In this document: in pieces, positions 18,585 to 29,200 of the stretch
How positions within the stretch are numbered: the first letter of the stretch is position 1
Layout: each line of letters begins with the position of its first letter
Source: CAWACP01 sp963832965
Lineage (GTDB): Bacteria > Acidobacteriota > Terriglobia > Bryobacterales > Bryobacteraceae
DNA: 64,000 bases
Direction of reading: 5' to 3'
Assembly (NCBI GenBank): GCA_963832965.1
Contig: CAWHVW010000003.1
Span: 868,001 to 932,000, forward strand
Made by a program: the position numbers and the translations under genes
The notes under the pieces: generated by a model
What the model saw: the letters and a program-made list of their open reading frames with translations, nothing else
Told to the model about the DNA's origin: nothing
Database searches by the model: none

Positions 18585-19415
18585 TCATTTCTTCACATTC
18601 CGGCGGGACACGATGAACTTGTCGGTCCGCTTGTTATTGCGCGTCTTGAACCCGCGCGTCGGCTGGCCCCACGGCGTCACCGGATGCCGGCCGCCCGACG
18701 TTTTTCCCTCGCCGCCGCCGTGCGGGTGGTCCACCGGATTCATCACCACGCCGCGGTTGTGCGGCTTCTTGCCCAGCCAGCGCGACTTGCCCGCTTTGCC
18801 GTGCGATTCGTTTTCGTGGTCGACGTTGCCCACCTGGCCAACCGTGGCCATGCACTCCACCGCCACGCGCCGGATCTCGCCGGAGGGCAGCTTCAGCAAC
18901 GCCACGCCGCCTTCTCTGGATACCAGTTGCGCCTGCGTGCCGGCCGACCGCGCCATCTGGCCGCCCTTGCCCGGCCGCAGCTCGATGTTATGAACCACCG
19001 TGCCGGCGGGAATGTTCTTCAACGGAAGCGCGTTGCCCACCAGGATGTCCGCGTCCGGGCCGCTCACCACGGTGCGTCCCACGGTGAGTCCCACGGGGGC
19101 GATGATGTAGCGCTTTTCCCCGTCGGCGTAATTCAACAGCGCGATGCGCGCGGAGCGGTTGGGATCGTACTCGATGGCCGCCACTTTCGCCGGCACGGCC
19201 GTCTTGTCCCGCTTGAAATCGATTTCACGATAGGACTTCTTGTGCCCGCCGCCCCGCCACCAGATGGTGATCTCGCCCAGGTTGTTGCGGCCGCCGCTAC
19301 GCTTCTTGCCCGCGGTGAGCGACTTCTCCGGAGTCTGTTTGGTGACGTCCTCGCGGGTCACCACGGTGGTGAAGCGCCGCGACGGAGTTACCGGTGAATA
19401 TTTCTTGATCGGCAT
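18585..19415 (-). CDS. rplB: 50S ribosomal protein uL2
   Basis: 276 residues, full length: KKYSPVTPSRRFTTV, GRNNLGEITIWWRGGGHKKSYREIDFKRDK, and the conserved peptidyl-transferase-proximal loop NPVDHPHGGGEGKTSGGRHPVTPWGQPTRGFKTR. The His in VDHPHGGG is present. L2 is needed for subunit joining and peptide-bond formation. Confidence 0.98.
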   Translation of the reverse strand: MPIKKYSPVTPSRRFTTVVTREDVTKQTPEKSLTAGKKRSGGRNNLGEITIWWRGGGHKKSYREIDFKRDKTAVPAKVAAIEYDPNRSARIALLNYADGEKRYIIAPVGLTVGRTVVSGPDADILVGNALPLKNIPAGTVVHNIELRPGKGGQMARSAGTQAQLVSREGGVALLKLPSGEIRRVAVECMATVGQVGNVDHENESHGKAGKSRWLGKKPHNRGVVMNPVDHPHGGGEGKTSGGRHPVTPWGQPTRGFKTRNNKRTDKFIVSRRNVKK

Positions 19416-19418
19416 CGG

Positions 19419-19706
19419 CTAGATCTCCGCGTATTCGGGCATTTTGGCGCCGGTCTTGAGGCGAACATACGCCTTCTTCCAGTCCGAACGGTAGCCGGAG
19501 AACCGGCCGCGCCGGCGCAGCTTGCCGGCCACCATCGACGTTCTCACATCTTCCACCTTCACCTTGAAGAGCAACTCCACCGCGGCCCGGATCTCGGTCT
19601 TGCTCGCGGCCGGGGCTACTTCAAAGCAGAGCGTTCGCTCGCCGTCCTTCTTTTCCTGAGCCTTTTCGGTAACGATGGGCTTCTTGAGTACCTGGTATAC
19701 GTCCAT
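19419..19706 (-). CDS. rplW: 50S ribosomal protein uL23
   Basis: 95 residues: MDVYQVLKKPIVTEKAQEKKDGERTLCFEVAPAASKTEIRAAVELLFKVKVEDVRT, GRFSGYRSDWKKAYVRLKTG. L23 sits at the exit tunnel and is the docking site of trigger factor and SRP. Three bases separate it from the neighbouring rplD stop. Confidence 0.97.
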   Translation of the reverse strand: MDVYQVLKKPIVTEKAQEKKDGERTLCFEVAPAASKTEIRAAVELLFKVKVEDVRTSMVAGKLRRRGRFSGYRSDWKKAYVRLKTGAKMPEYAEI

Positions 19707-19708
19707 GT

Positions 19709-20599
19709 TCAGGCCTCCGCCTTTTTCGGCTTCGCCGCTTTCGCGCTTGCCTTTTTCACGCTTGCCTTCTTCGGCTTCTCCGCTTTGGGGCTGGCCACTT
19801 TCGGACTGGCCTTTTTCGCGGCTTTCGCGGTGGCGTCTTTGGCGCTCGTCTTCTTCGCCGCGGCGTCCTTCGCCCGGGTAGTTTTCGCGGCCGCGGCCTT
19901 CGCCACTACCTTCTTCGCGCTCGACTTTTTCGCGGCGGCGTCGTCCACTTCCGTGGTTTTCGCGCTCGCGTCCTTCACGGCCGCCAGCGAATCGCTCAGC
20001 TTGCGCGCGGCGGCTTCGGACAGCAGCACCTGCTGGTGCGCCAGCAGATCGTACACCGTGACGGAGCGCGTGGGAACCAGCTTGACGCCTTCCAGATTGC
20101 GCGAACCCAGTTCTAGGTTGCGGTTCTCGCCGTCCACCAGAAGCACTTTTCGAGTGATTTCCAGGCGATCCAGCGCGGCGCGCACATTTTTCGATTTGTG
20201 GTCCGCCAGGTTGAACGTCTGCACTACGCGCAGTTCGCCGTCGCGCAGTTTCCCGGAAAGCGCGGAGCGCAGCGCTCCCAGTTGCATCTTCCTTGAAAGC
20301 TTATAGCTGTAATCGCGCGGTTGCGGACCGTGCGTGGTGCCGCCATGCCGCCACAGCGGCGAGCGGATGGAACCCATGCGCGCGCGCCCGGTGCCCTTTT
20401 GCCGCCACAGCTTTTTGCCGGAGCCGGCCACTTCGTGCCGCGTCTTGGTGGACGCCGTACCGCGGCGCTGGCCCGCCTGATAGTTCCGCACCGCTTCGTA
20501 AATCAGCGCTTCGTTCACTTCGGCGCCGAACACGTCGTCGGCGAGTGCGATTTCGCCGACCTTCTGATTATTCAAATCGATAATGTCAACGTTCGGCAT
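19709..20599 (-). CDS. rplD: 50S ribosomal protein uL4 with histone H1-like C-terminal tail
   Basis: Residues 1-205 are a normal L4 (TKTRHEVAGSGKKLWRQKGTGRARMGSIRSPLWRHGGTTHGPQPRDYSYKL). About 90 extra residues follow, made almost only of Ala, Lys, Ser, Thr, Pro and Asp in short repeats such as AAKKTSAKDATAKAAKKAS and KPKKASVKKASAKAAKPKKA. This is like the tails of histone H1 and bacterial histone-like proteins. L4 is normally about 200-210 residues. The tail is in frame and ends just before rplW, so it is real and may bind rRNA or nucleic acid. Confidence 0.96.
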   Translation of the reverse strand: MPNVDIIDLNNQKVGEIALADDVFGAEVNEALIYEAVRNYQAGQRRGTASTKTRHEVAGSGKKLWRQKGTGRARMGSIRSPLWRHGGTTHGPQPRDYSYKLSRKMQLGALRSALSGKLRDGELRVVQTFNLADHKSKNVRAALDRLEITRKVLLVDGENRNLELGSRNLEGVKLVPTRSVTVYDLLAHQQVLLSEAAARKLSDSLAAVKDASAKTTEVDDAAAKKSSAKKVVAKAAAAKTTRAKDAAAKKTSAKDATAKAAKKASPKVASPKAEKPKKASVKKASAKAAKPKKAEA

Positions 20600-20605
20600 C
20601 GCCCG

Positions 20606-21238
20606 TTACCTCTTCGCCCTGCGAACCAGCACGTAGCCGCCGTTGGGGCCGGGCACCGCGCCTTTCACCATCAGGACGTTATCCTCGGAATCCACCTGCA
20701 CCACTTCCAGGTTGCGGATGGTCACCCGCTGCGTACCCATGTGACCGGCCATGCGCGTTCCCGGAAAAACCCGGCTGGGGAAGCTGGACGCGCCAATGGA
20801 CCCGGGAGCGCGATGGAACATGGAGCCGTGCGACTTGGGACCGCCACGGAAATTGTGGCGCTTCATCAGCGACGCGAACCCGCGGCCCTTGCTGATGCCA
20901 ATCACGTCCACAATGTCGGAGGGCTTGAACTCGTCGGCCAGCACGCGGTCGCCCAGCTTCAGGTCGCCGCCGCCTTCGGCCAGCCGGAACTCGCGGAGAA
21001 ACCGCACGCCCTCGGCGTTAGCCTTCTTGAGATGGCCCGCCTCCGGCCTGGTGGTGTGTTTCGCTTTGGCGAACTCCACCAGACCAAGCTGCACGGCGTC
21101 GTACCCGTCGGTGGCCGGCGTCTTCCGCTGCACCACCACGCAGGGGCCCGTCTTAAGCAGGGTCACCGGGACCACTTGCCCGTCCGCGCGGAACACCTGC
21201 GTCATACCGATCTTTTTGCCAAGAATCCCTGGGCTCAT
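20606..21238 (-). CDS. rplC: 50S ribosomal protein uL3
   Basis: 210 residues: GILGKKIGMTQVFRADGQVVPVTLLK at the start, GRGFASLMKRHNFRGGPKSHGSMFHRAPGSIGASSFPSRVFPGTRMAGHMG with the Gln/Asn region that is methylated in some bacteria. It overlaps no neighbour and is intact. Confidence 0.97.
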   Translation of the reverse strand: MSPGILGKKIGMTQVFRADGQVVPVTLLKTGPCVVVQRKTPATDGYDAVQLGLVEFAKAKHTTRPEAGHLKKANAEGVRFLREFRLAEGGGDLKLGDRVLADEFKPSDIVDVIGISKGRGFASLMKRHNFRGGPKSHGSMFHRAPGSIGASSFPSRVFPGTRMAGHMGTQRVTIRNLEVVQVDSEDNVLMVKGAVPGPNGGYVLVRRAKR

Positions 21239-21248
21239 CTTCTACCTC

Positions 21249-21575
<327 letters not shown>

Positions 21576-21615
21576 CTTTTTTGCACTCCGAGAGCCGGGC
21601 TCTCGATTCGTTCGG

Positions 21616-22803
21616 CTATTCCACAATCTCCGTAACCGTACCGGCGCCCACCGTGCGGCCGCCCTCGCGGATCGCGAACCGCAGCCCCTTGTCCATGGCC
21701 ACCGGCGTAATCAGCTCCACTTCCAGGGTCACATTGTCGCCCGGCATCACCATCTCCATGCCTTCCGGCAACTGCGCCACCCCGGTCACGTCCGTCGTCC
21801 GGAAATAGAACTGCGGCCGGTATCCCTTGAAGAACGGCGTGTGCCGCCCTCCCTCTTCCTTGCTCAGCACGTACACCGATCCCAGAAACTTCTTGTGCGG
21901 CTTGATCGAACCCGGCTTGGCGATCACCTGCCCGCGCTCCACGTCGTCTTTCTCAATTCCGCGCAGCAGCAGCCCCACGTTGTCCCCGGCCCGCCCTTCG
22001 TCCAGCAGCTTCTTGAACATTTCCACGCCCGTCACTACCGTCTTGCGGGTGTCCCGGAAGCCCACAATCTCCATTTCCTCGCCCACCTTCACGATCCCCC
22101 GCTCCACGCGCCCGGTCACCACCGTGCCCCGGCCCTGAATCGAAAAGATGTCTTCGATGGGCATCAGAAACGGCTTGTCGATGACGCGCTCCGGCATGGG
22201 GACATACTTGTCCACCTGCTCCATCAGCTCGTCCACCGTCTTTTCCCAGTCCGCCTCGCCGTTCAGAGCGCCCAGTGCGCTCACCCGCACCACCGGCAGA
22301 TCGTCCCCCGGGAACTGATACTTCGACAGCAGCTCCCGTACTTCCAGCTCCACCAGTTCCAGCAGTTCCGGGTCGTCCACCATGTCGACCTTGTTCAGCG
22401 CCACCACGATCGACGGCACGCCCACCTGCCGCGCCAGCAGCACGTGTTCCCGCGTCTGCGGCATCGGCCCGTCGGTGGCCGCCACCACCAGAATGGCCCC
22501 GTCCATCTGCGCCGCCCCGGTGATCATGTTCTTGATGTAGTCGGCATGCCCCGGGCAATCCACGTGCGCGTAATGCCGGTTGGCCGTCTCGTACTCGATG
22601 TGCGCCACCGCGATGGTGATTCCCCGCGCCTTCTCTTCCGGCGCGTTGTCGATGGAATCGAAACTCCGGAACTTCACCTTCGGGTTGTGCTTCCCCAGCA
22701 CTTTCGTGATCGCCGCCGTCAGCGTCGTCTTCCCGTGATCGATGTGCCCGATCGTCCCGATGTTTACGTGCGGTTTGCTGCGATCGAATTTTTCCTTCGC
22801 CAT
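21616..22803 (-). CDS. tuf: Elongation factor Tu
   Basis: 395 residues with all GTPase motifs: GHIDHGKTTL (G1), RGITI (G2), DCPGH (G3), NKVD (G4), and domains II and III through GGRTVGAGTVTEIVE. EF-Tu delivers aminoacyl-tRNA to the ribosome. It lies in the classic rpsL-rpsG-fusA-tuf order and continues into the S10 operon. Confidence 0.99.
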   Translation of the reverse strand: MAKEKFDRSKPHVNIGTIGHIDHGKTTLTAAITKVLGKHNPKVKFRSFDSIDNAPEEKARGITIAVAHIEYETANRHYAHVDCPGHADYIKNMITGAAQMDGAILVVAATDGPMPQTREHVLLARQVGVPSIVVALNKVDMVDDPELLELVELEVRELLSKYQFPGDDLPVVRVSALGALNGEADWEKTVDELMEQVDKYVPMPERVIDKPFLMPIEDIFSIQGRGTVVTGRVERGIVKVGEEMEIVGFRDTRKTVVTGVEMFKKLLDEGRAGDNVGLLLRGIEKDDVERGQVIAKPGSIKPHKKFLGSVYVLSKEEGGRHTPFFKGYRPQFYFRTTDVTGVAQLPEGMEMVMPGDNVTLEVELITPVAMDKGLRFAIREGGRTVGAGTVTEIVE

Positions 22804-22898
22804 TCTGTCTCCTGACTACTTCTGAACTCTCGCCACTGCCTGCTCGCCACGGGCCGGTTTCCAACTTTTGCCCAGGCGCAGCACCAGTCCGTGCTGCC

Positions 22899-24989
22899 CT
22901 ACTTCGTCACCCTTCCCTGCACCCGGGCCACTATCTCTTCCGAAATATTGCGCGGCACTTCTTCGTACTGTCCGAAGTGCATTGTGAAACTGCCTCGGCC
23001 CTGCGTACGCGAGCGGAGTTCGGTGGCGTACCCGAACATATCCGACAGCGGCACCATGGCCTTGATCAGGTACGTCGTCCCGCGAATCTCGGTCCCTTCC
23101 AGACGGCCGCGACGCGAACTCAGGTCGCCGTTCACCGCGCCCATGTACTCTTCCGGAACCACCACTTCCACCTTCATCACCGGCTCCAGCAGAACCGGTT
23201 TGGCCTTCCTGCAAGCTTCCTTCAGGCAGATGGAAGCGCAGATCTTGAAGGCCATTTCCGAGGAATCCACTTCGTGATAAGCGCCGTCGTACACCGCCAC
23301 TTTCACGTCCACCACCGGATAACCCGCGAGAATGCCGCCTTCCAGCGCCTCTTTCACGCCCTTCTCGATGGCCGGGATGAACTCCTTGGGAATGTTGCCA
23401 CCGCGGATCTCGTTCTCGAACTCGAATCCGCCGCCCGGGAACGGTTCCACGCGCAGCTTGGTGCGGGCGTACTGGCCGCTTCCACCGGTCTGCTTCTTGT
23501 GCGTGTAATCGTACTCGGCTTCGTTGCGGATGGTTTCGCGATAGGCCACCTGCGGCTTGCCCACGTTGGCGCCCACGTTGAACTCGCGCTGCATGCGGTC
23601 AACGATGATTTCCAGATGCAGCTCGCCCATGCCGGCCAGAATGGTCTGTCCGGTGTCGGCGTCGGTGGACACCCGCAGGGTGGGGTCTTCCTGCACCAGC
23701 TTCTGGATGGCCACGCCCAGCTTTTCCTGATCGGCCTTGGTCTTCGGCTCGATGGCGAGCTGAATCACCGGCTCCGGGAAATCGATATTCTCGAGCAGAA
23801 TCGGCGCTTTTTCGTCGCAGATGGTGTCGCCGGTGGCTACGTTCTTCAACCCGACGGCCGCGCAGATGTCGCCGGCCAGCACTTCGGTGATTTCCTCGCG
23901 CTTGTTGGCGTGCATCTTCACCAGGCGTCCGACGCGCTCGCGCCGGTTTCTGGCAACGTTGAAAATGCTCTCGCCCGCGCCCAGACGGCCCGAATACACG
24001 CGGATGAACGCCAACTGGCCGACAAACGGGTCGGTCATGATCTTGAAGACGAGCGCGGAGAACGGCGCTTCGTCGTTGGTGGCGCGTTCTTCCACAATGT
24101 CGTGATTGCCCGGCAGCGTGCCCTTCACCGGCGGAACGTCCACCGGGGAGGGGAGGAAATCCACCACGGCGTCCAGCAGGTTCTGCACGCCCTTGTTCTT
24201 GAACGCGGTGCCGCAGATGACCGGGAAGATCTTCTGCGCGATGGTGGCCTTGCGAATGCCGGCCATGATCTCTTCGTTCGAAATAGTCTGGCCGTGTACG
24301 AACTTCTCGAAAAGATGATCGTCGTGCTCGGCCACCGCTTCGATCATCTGCTCGCGAAACGCTTTTGCTTTCTCCAACAGGTCCGCGGGGATTTCCTCAA
24401 CGTCGTATTCGGCGCCCAGCGTTTCATCGCGCCAGATGATCGCCTTCATGGCGACCAGGTCGACGATGCCCTTGAACTGATCCTCGGCGCCCACCGGAAT
24501 CTGAATGGCCACTGGCCGCGCCTGCAGACGATCCACGATAGTGTCGATGGCGTGATAGAAATCCGCGCCCACGCGGTCCATTTTGTTGATGAAGCAGATG
24601 CGCGGAACTTCGTACTTATCGGCCTGGCGCCACACCGTTTCCGATTGCGGCTGTACGCCGGCCACGGCGTCGAACACGGCTACCGCGCCATCGAGCACGC
24701 GCAGGCTGCGCTCCACTTCGGCGGTGAAATCGACGTGCCCGGGGGTGTCGATAATGTTGATGGTGATGTCGCGCCATTCGCAGGTGGTGGCGGCGGAGGT
24801 GATGGTGATGCCGCGCTCCTGCTCCTGTTCCATCCAGTCCATGATGGCCGTGCCTTCATGAACTTCGCCGATTTTGTGCGTACGTCCGGTGTAATAGAGG
24901 ATACGTTCGGTAGTGGTGGTCTTACCGGCATCGATGTGCGCCATGATGCCGATATTCCGCATTTTATCGATCGGTACTGTTCGTGACAT
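22899..24989 (-). CDS. fusA: Elongation factor G
   Basis: 696 residues: GIMAHIDAGKTTTTERILYYTG (G1), RGITITSAAT (G2), DTPGHVDF (G3), NKMDR (G4), and domain IV residues RPVLLEPVMKVEVVVPEEYMGAVNGDLSSRRG. EF-G drives translocation. The intergenic gap of about 95 bp before tuf holds no gene. Confidence 0.99.
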   Translation of the reverse strand: MSRTVPIDKMRNIGIMAHIDAGKTTTTERILYYTGRTHKIGEVHEGTAIMDWMEQEQERGITITSAATTCEWRDITINIIDTPGHVDFTAEVERSLRVLDGAVAVFDAVAGVQPQSETVWRQADKYEVPRICFINKMDRVGADFYHAIDTIVDRLQARPVAIQIPVGAEDQFKGIVDLVAMKAIIWRDETLGAEYDVEEIPADLLEKAKAFREQMIEAVAEHDDHLFEKFVHGQTISNEEIMAGIRKATIAQKIFPVICGTAFKNKGVQNLLDAVVDFLPSPVDVPPVKGTLPGNHDIVEERATNDEAPFSALVFKIMTDPFVGQLAFIRVYSGRLGAGESIFNVARNRRERVGRLVKMHANKREEITEVLAGDICAAVGLKNVATGDTICDEKAPILLENIDFPEPVIQLAIEPKTKADQEKLGVAIQKLVQEDPTLRVSTDADTGQTILAGMGELHLEIIVDRMQREFNVGANVGKPQVAYRETIRNEAEYDYTHKKQTGGSGQYARTKLRVEPFPGGGFEFENEIRGGNIPKEFIPAIEKGVKEALEGGILAGYPVVDVKVAVYDGAYHEVDSSEMAFKICASICLKEACRKAKPVLLEPVMKVEVVVPEEYMGAVNGDLSSRRGRLEGTEIRGTTYLIKAMVPLSDMFGYATELRSRTQGRGSFTMHFGQYEEVPRNISEEIVARVQGRVTK

Positions 24990-25043
24990 ATCAGTGCCTC
25001 TCGGTCCACTGCCCTCGCGGGTCAGGACCTGCTTCCCTGACGC

Positions 25044-25514
25044 CTACCACCGGTAGTGTGCAAAGGCCTTGTTGGCCTCGGCCATCCGATGAACATCGTC
25101 CTTTTTCTTGATCGCTCCTCCACGTAAATTGGCCGCATCCAGCAACTCGTTGGCGAGCCTGTCGGGCATCCCTTTCTCGGGCCTCGAACGCGCCTGGCCA
25201 ATGATCCAGCGCAACGCCAGACTGGTGCGGCGGTTCTGCGAAACCTCCACCGGCACCTGATAGTTGGCGCCGCCGACGCGCCGGGTTTTCACCTCGAGCA
25301 TCGGCTTGGCGTTCTCCACCGCCTTCTTGAACAGCTTCAGCGGGTCGTCGCCGGAGCGCTCCCGAATCTTGTCCATCGATTCGTAGAAGATCCCCTGGGC
25401 GACGTTCTTCTTGCCCATCCACATCATCGAATTGACGAACTTCTCCACCAGGGTGGAGTTGTACACCGGATCCGGCAGGATTTCTCGAACTTCCGCTCTT
25501 CTTCTGCGTGGCAT
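25044..25514 (-). CDS. rpsG: 30S ribosomal protein uS7
   Basis: 156 residues: MPRRRRAEVREILPDPVYNSTLVEKFVNSMMWMGKKNVA, ARRVGGANYQVPVEVSQNRRTSLALRWI (here with TRRVGG), ending RMAEANKAFAHYRW. S7 organises the 16S 3' domain and often represses the str operon. Intact. Confidence 0.98.
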   Translation of the reverse strand: MPRRRRAEVREILPDPVYNSTLVEKFVNSMMWMGKKNVAQGIFYESMDKIRERSGDDPLKLFKKAVENAKPMLEVKTRRVGGANYQVPVEVSQNRRTSLALRWIIGQARSRPEKGMPDRLANELLDAANLRGGAIKKKDDVHRMAEANKAFAHYRW

Positions 25515-25527
25515 CTGCTACCTCGGC

Positions 25528-25911
25528 CTATTTCTGGGGCCCCTTGGGCCGTTTTGCGCCATACTTCGATCGGCTCTGCTTGCGGTCGGCGACGCCGGCC
25601 GCGTCCAGCGTGCCGCGCACCACGTGATATCGAACACCCGGCAAATCCTTTACGCGGCCGCCGCGGATAAGCACAATGGAGTGCTCCTGCAGGTTGTGGC
25701 CGACGCCGGGAATGTAGGTGGTGACTTCGATGCCGTTGGTCAAACGGACGCGCGCCACCTTGCGAAGGGCCGAGTTGGGCTTCTTCGGGGTGGTGGTGTA
25801 GACGCGCGTGCAAACGCCGCGCTTCTGCGGGCAGGCCTGCAGGGCCGGACTCGCGGTCTTATAATTTGTCGGACGCCGCCCTTTACGCACCAGTTGATTG
25901 AACGTCGGCAC
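25528..25911 (-). CDS. rpsL: 30S ribosomal protein uS12
   Basis: 127 residues from a GTG start at 25911, six bases after an AGAGGA site: VPTFNQLVRKGRRPTNYKTAS. The decoding loops TTTPKKPNSALRK and GGRVKDLPGVRYH have the wild-type Lys residues whose substitution gives streptomycin resistance. It is the first gene of the str operon. rpoB/rpoC, often upstream, are not here. Confidence 0.97.
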   Translation of the reverse strand: MPTFNQLVRKGRRPTNYKTASPALQACPQKRGVCTRVYTTTPKKPNSALRKVARVRLTNGIEVTTYIPGVGHNLQEHSIVLIRGGRVKDLPGVRYHVVRGTLDAAGVADRKQSRSKYGAKRPKGPQK

Positions 25912-26250
25912 AGAATTCCTCTCTACGCGTTTCCCAAACCCAACCACCCTTCCGCATGGCATGGCGCGACGCGCGCACTCACACACCGTACGAGAGGTTA
26001 CTTTGTTCTGTTAGCCCGGAGAGCGTGTTACCGATTGCCGCTCCCCTTCTTGCGAGGGACTTACCGTGGACAAGCCCATGCGCCGAAGCGGTGTTTCCGC
26101 CCGGAACAGCGGGGCCGACCCCTGGCCGGACCGCCCGATTACCGCAGGATGGTTAAATCCTTATCAGACAGTGGTAGCACAGGAGCAGAAAGCTCGACTC
26201 GCCAAACCCTCCCATCATATCGGGAGGACGCCAGCTTGTCAAACGCCCAT
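25912..26250 (-). promoter_or_regulatory. Leader region of the long ribosomal-protein cluster
   Basis: These 340 bases between rpsL and the end of the hybrid kinase gene contain no convincing gene. The first promoter of the str-S10-spc-alpha cluster must lie here or overlap the kinase 3' end. I could not pick a -35/-10 pair with confidence. Confidence 0.4.
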
Positions 26251-29200
26251 TCAGAGGGGTAGTGGGTCCATTTGAGCGCGGGCGGATTCGGACTGCTCGA
26301 GCGCTTCGTTCAATTCGCTTGCGCGGATGGGCTTTGCCAGGTACCCGTCCATGCCGCAGGCGAGGCACCGCTCGCGGTCCCCTTTCATGGCGTGGGCGGT
26401 CATGGCGATGATGCGCTGCCGCCGGCCGGTGGACTTTTCGTCCGCACGAATCCTCATGGTAGCCTCGAATCCGTCCATCTCAGGCATCTGGACGTCCATC
26501 AGCACAAGGTCGAAGTCCTGTTCTTTCATGGTCTTAATGGCTTCGAGGCCGTTCGCCGCGAGCACCACCGCATGACCGCGTTTCTCGATCAACTGCCGCG
26601 CTACCTTCTGATTCACGGCGTTATCTTCCGCCACCAGGACGCGCAGCTTGCACCGGTTTTCGATGAGTGAAGGCCGCTTCGCCGGGGGCGGCGGCGCTCC
26701 ATCCGAGACTCTGGCGCCGAGCACGGTCAGGATCGCCGCGCGCAATTCTGATTGGCGCAGCGGCTTGGTAAGGTAACTTGCTATCCCCAGCTCGCGGCTG
26801 CGAGCGGCATCGCCGCGCTGTCCGCTGGATGTGACCAGAATCACCCGGGTATCGTCGAGCAGCGCGCCCTCGCGAAGATTGCGGACCAGCGTGAAACCGT
26901 CCATTTCCGGCATGTGCAGATCGCACAGGAGCAACGCAAAGGGACGGCCGCGTTCGCGGGCTTCGCGAAGCAGATCAATGGCTCCGGAACCGCCGTCCGC
27001 GACCGCCGCCTGCATACCCCACTGGCTCACCATGTTGCTGAGGATGCGCCGGTTGGTCGCGTTGTCATCGACGATCAGCACGGCGGTATCAACCAGATCG
27101 CCGGGGCCGGCCTGCCGCGCTTCCGGTCCGGCCGAAGCGCCGATTTCAAACCGCACCGTGAAATGGAACCGGCTTCCCTGGCCCGGTTCGCTCTCCACCC
27201 ACAGCCGTCCTCGCAGCATTTGCACCAGACGAGTGGAAATGGTGAGCCCCAGCCCGGTGCCCCCGTATCTGCGCGTGGTGGAGGTGTCGGCCTGGGTGAA
27301 GGCGGCGAAGATAGCGTCCTGTTTGTCGCGCGGGATCCCGATACCGGTGTCGCGGACCACAAAGTGAAGCGTTACCCGGTCCGGCTCGCGTTCTTCCGCG
27401 GTCACTTCCAGCGCCACCTCTCCGCGTTCCGTGAACTTGATGGCGTTGGCCAGCAGATTCACGGTGATCTGGCGCAGCCGCACGGGGTCTCCCAGGACCA
27501 TCTCCGGGACATTATTGGCAATGTCGCAGACGAGTTCGAGATTCTTCTCGGTGGCGCGGAGCGCGAGCGCGCGAACGCTTTCCTCGAGGCTGTCGCGCAA
27601 GTTGAATTCGACGGAATCGAGATCGAGTTTCCCCGCCTCGATCTTGGAGAAGTCCAGAATGTCGTTGATGATGGTGAGCAGCGAATCGGCGGACTGCTTT
27701 ACGGTGGTCAGGTTGTCGCGCTGCTCGACGGTGAGCTCGGTTTCCAGAGTGAGCTCGGTCATGCCGAGAATTCCGTTCATCGGCGTGCGGATTTCGTGGC
27801 TCATGTTGGCCAGAAATTCGCTCTTGGCGCGGCTGGCCCCCTCCGCCGCTTCCTTGGCTTTACGCAGCTCTTCGGTCCGCTCCGCCACCACGCGCGCCAG
27901 CTCGCCGGCGCGGGTGCGCAGCCGCCGGGTGTGGTATCTCTGACTGGCGAAGGCAATCAGCCCGACCGCCAGCCCGCAAAACAAATAGAACCACAACGTC
28001 TCATAGAGATGCGGCTCCAGAGCCAGCCGCAGCGAGGCGCCCTGTTCATTCCAGACTTCGTCGCCATTCGAAGCGATGACGCGGAACTGATAGGACCCGG
28101 GCGGAAGGTGGGTATAGTCGGCCTCGCGGCTGGAGCCCGCGTCCACCCAGTCCTTGTCGTATCCTTCCAGTCTGTAGCGGAAACGCACCCTGGACGGAAC
28201 CAGCAGGCTGAGGCTGGTGTAGTGAAATTCAATCCGATCCATCCCGGGCGTAAGCTGCAGGCCGTCCCGCCCGTGAAGCGTCTTCCCATCGGCCACTACT
28301 TCCTCAATCACCACCGGGGGAATCATTTGATTGAGATGCAGGTGGGTGGGATCGATGGCCACCACACCCTTTTGCGTGGTGAACCAGAGCCTTCCATCGC
28401 GCGCGCGCCAGCCCGCCGGTTGGGCGGTCGACGAGGCTTCGCTTGTTTTCATGCCGTCGGCGGTGTCATAGCGAGCCGTCTGCATGGTGGAAATGCGTCC
28501 CGCCGCGAGGTCGTCCAACTGCTGCCGGAGAGCCCGGTAGATTCCGTTAGGCGTGCTGATCCAGAGGTTTCCCGCGCTGTCGGCCAGGATGCGCGTGGGA
28601 TAGTCGTCAAACAGGCCGGAGGCTTTGGCGTAGCGGGTGACCCGGCCGTCGCGGATGGAATACCGGGTCACGCCGGATACTCTTCCGCCCAGCCAGAGAC
28701 TGCCGCGGTCATCGTTGAAAATCGAGGTAACGGGAAAGTCGATCTGCTTTTGCCAGGCCTCGCTGGGAGGCGCGCCGCGCGAGAACTTGAACAATCCGCG
28801 CACCGTGCCAAACCAGAGCGTTCCGGAAGAATCCCGATCGATGGCGAACGTGTAGTTGCCCGGCGCGGAAAGCGGAGTGGTCTGGCCGCGGATGGTCAGG
28901 GGCCGGACCTCGCCATCGCGGAACCGCAGGGCGAGCGTTTCCGACGTGGTCACGATCAACCCTTCATCATCCTCGCTGATGGCCGAGATGTAGTAGTTCG
29001 ACAGACGCCCGTGGGCGGTGTACTGCTTGAACTTTCCGTCCTTATATTGGGTCAGTCCTCCGGTGGTGCCCAGCCAGAGACTGCCGTCCCGGCTCTCGAA
29101 CATTCCATTCCCATAGGCGCTGGGCAGTCCGTCCTTGCGGGTGATTGCGGTCACCATGTTGTTGCGAATGCGCGCCAGGCCTCCGCCGCTGCAGAATACA

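Noticed and set aside
22977..24986. A 669-residue frame opposite fusA
   Set aside because: Shadow of EF-G; composition is not protein-like and fusA is certain.
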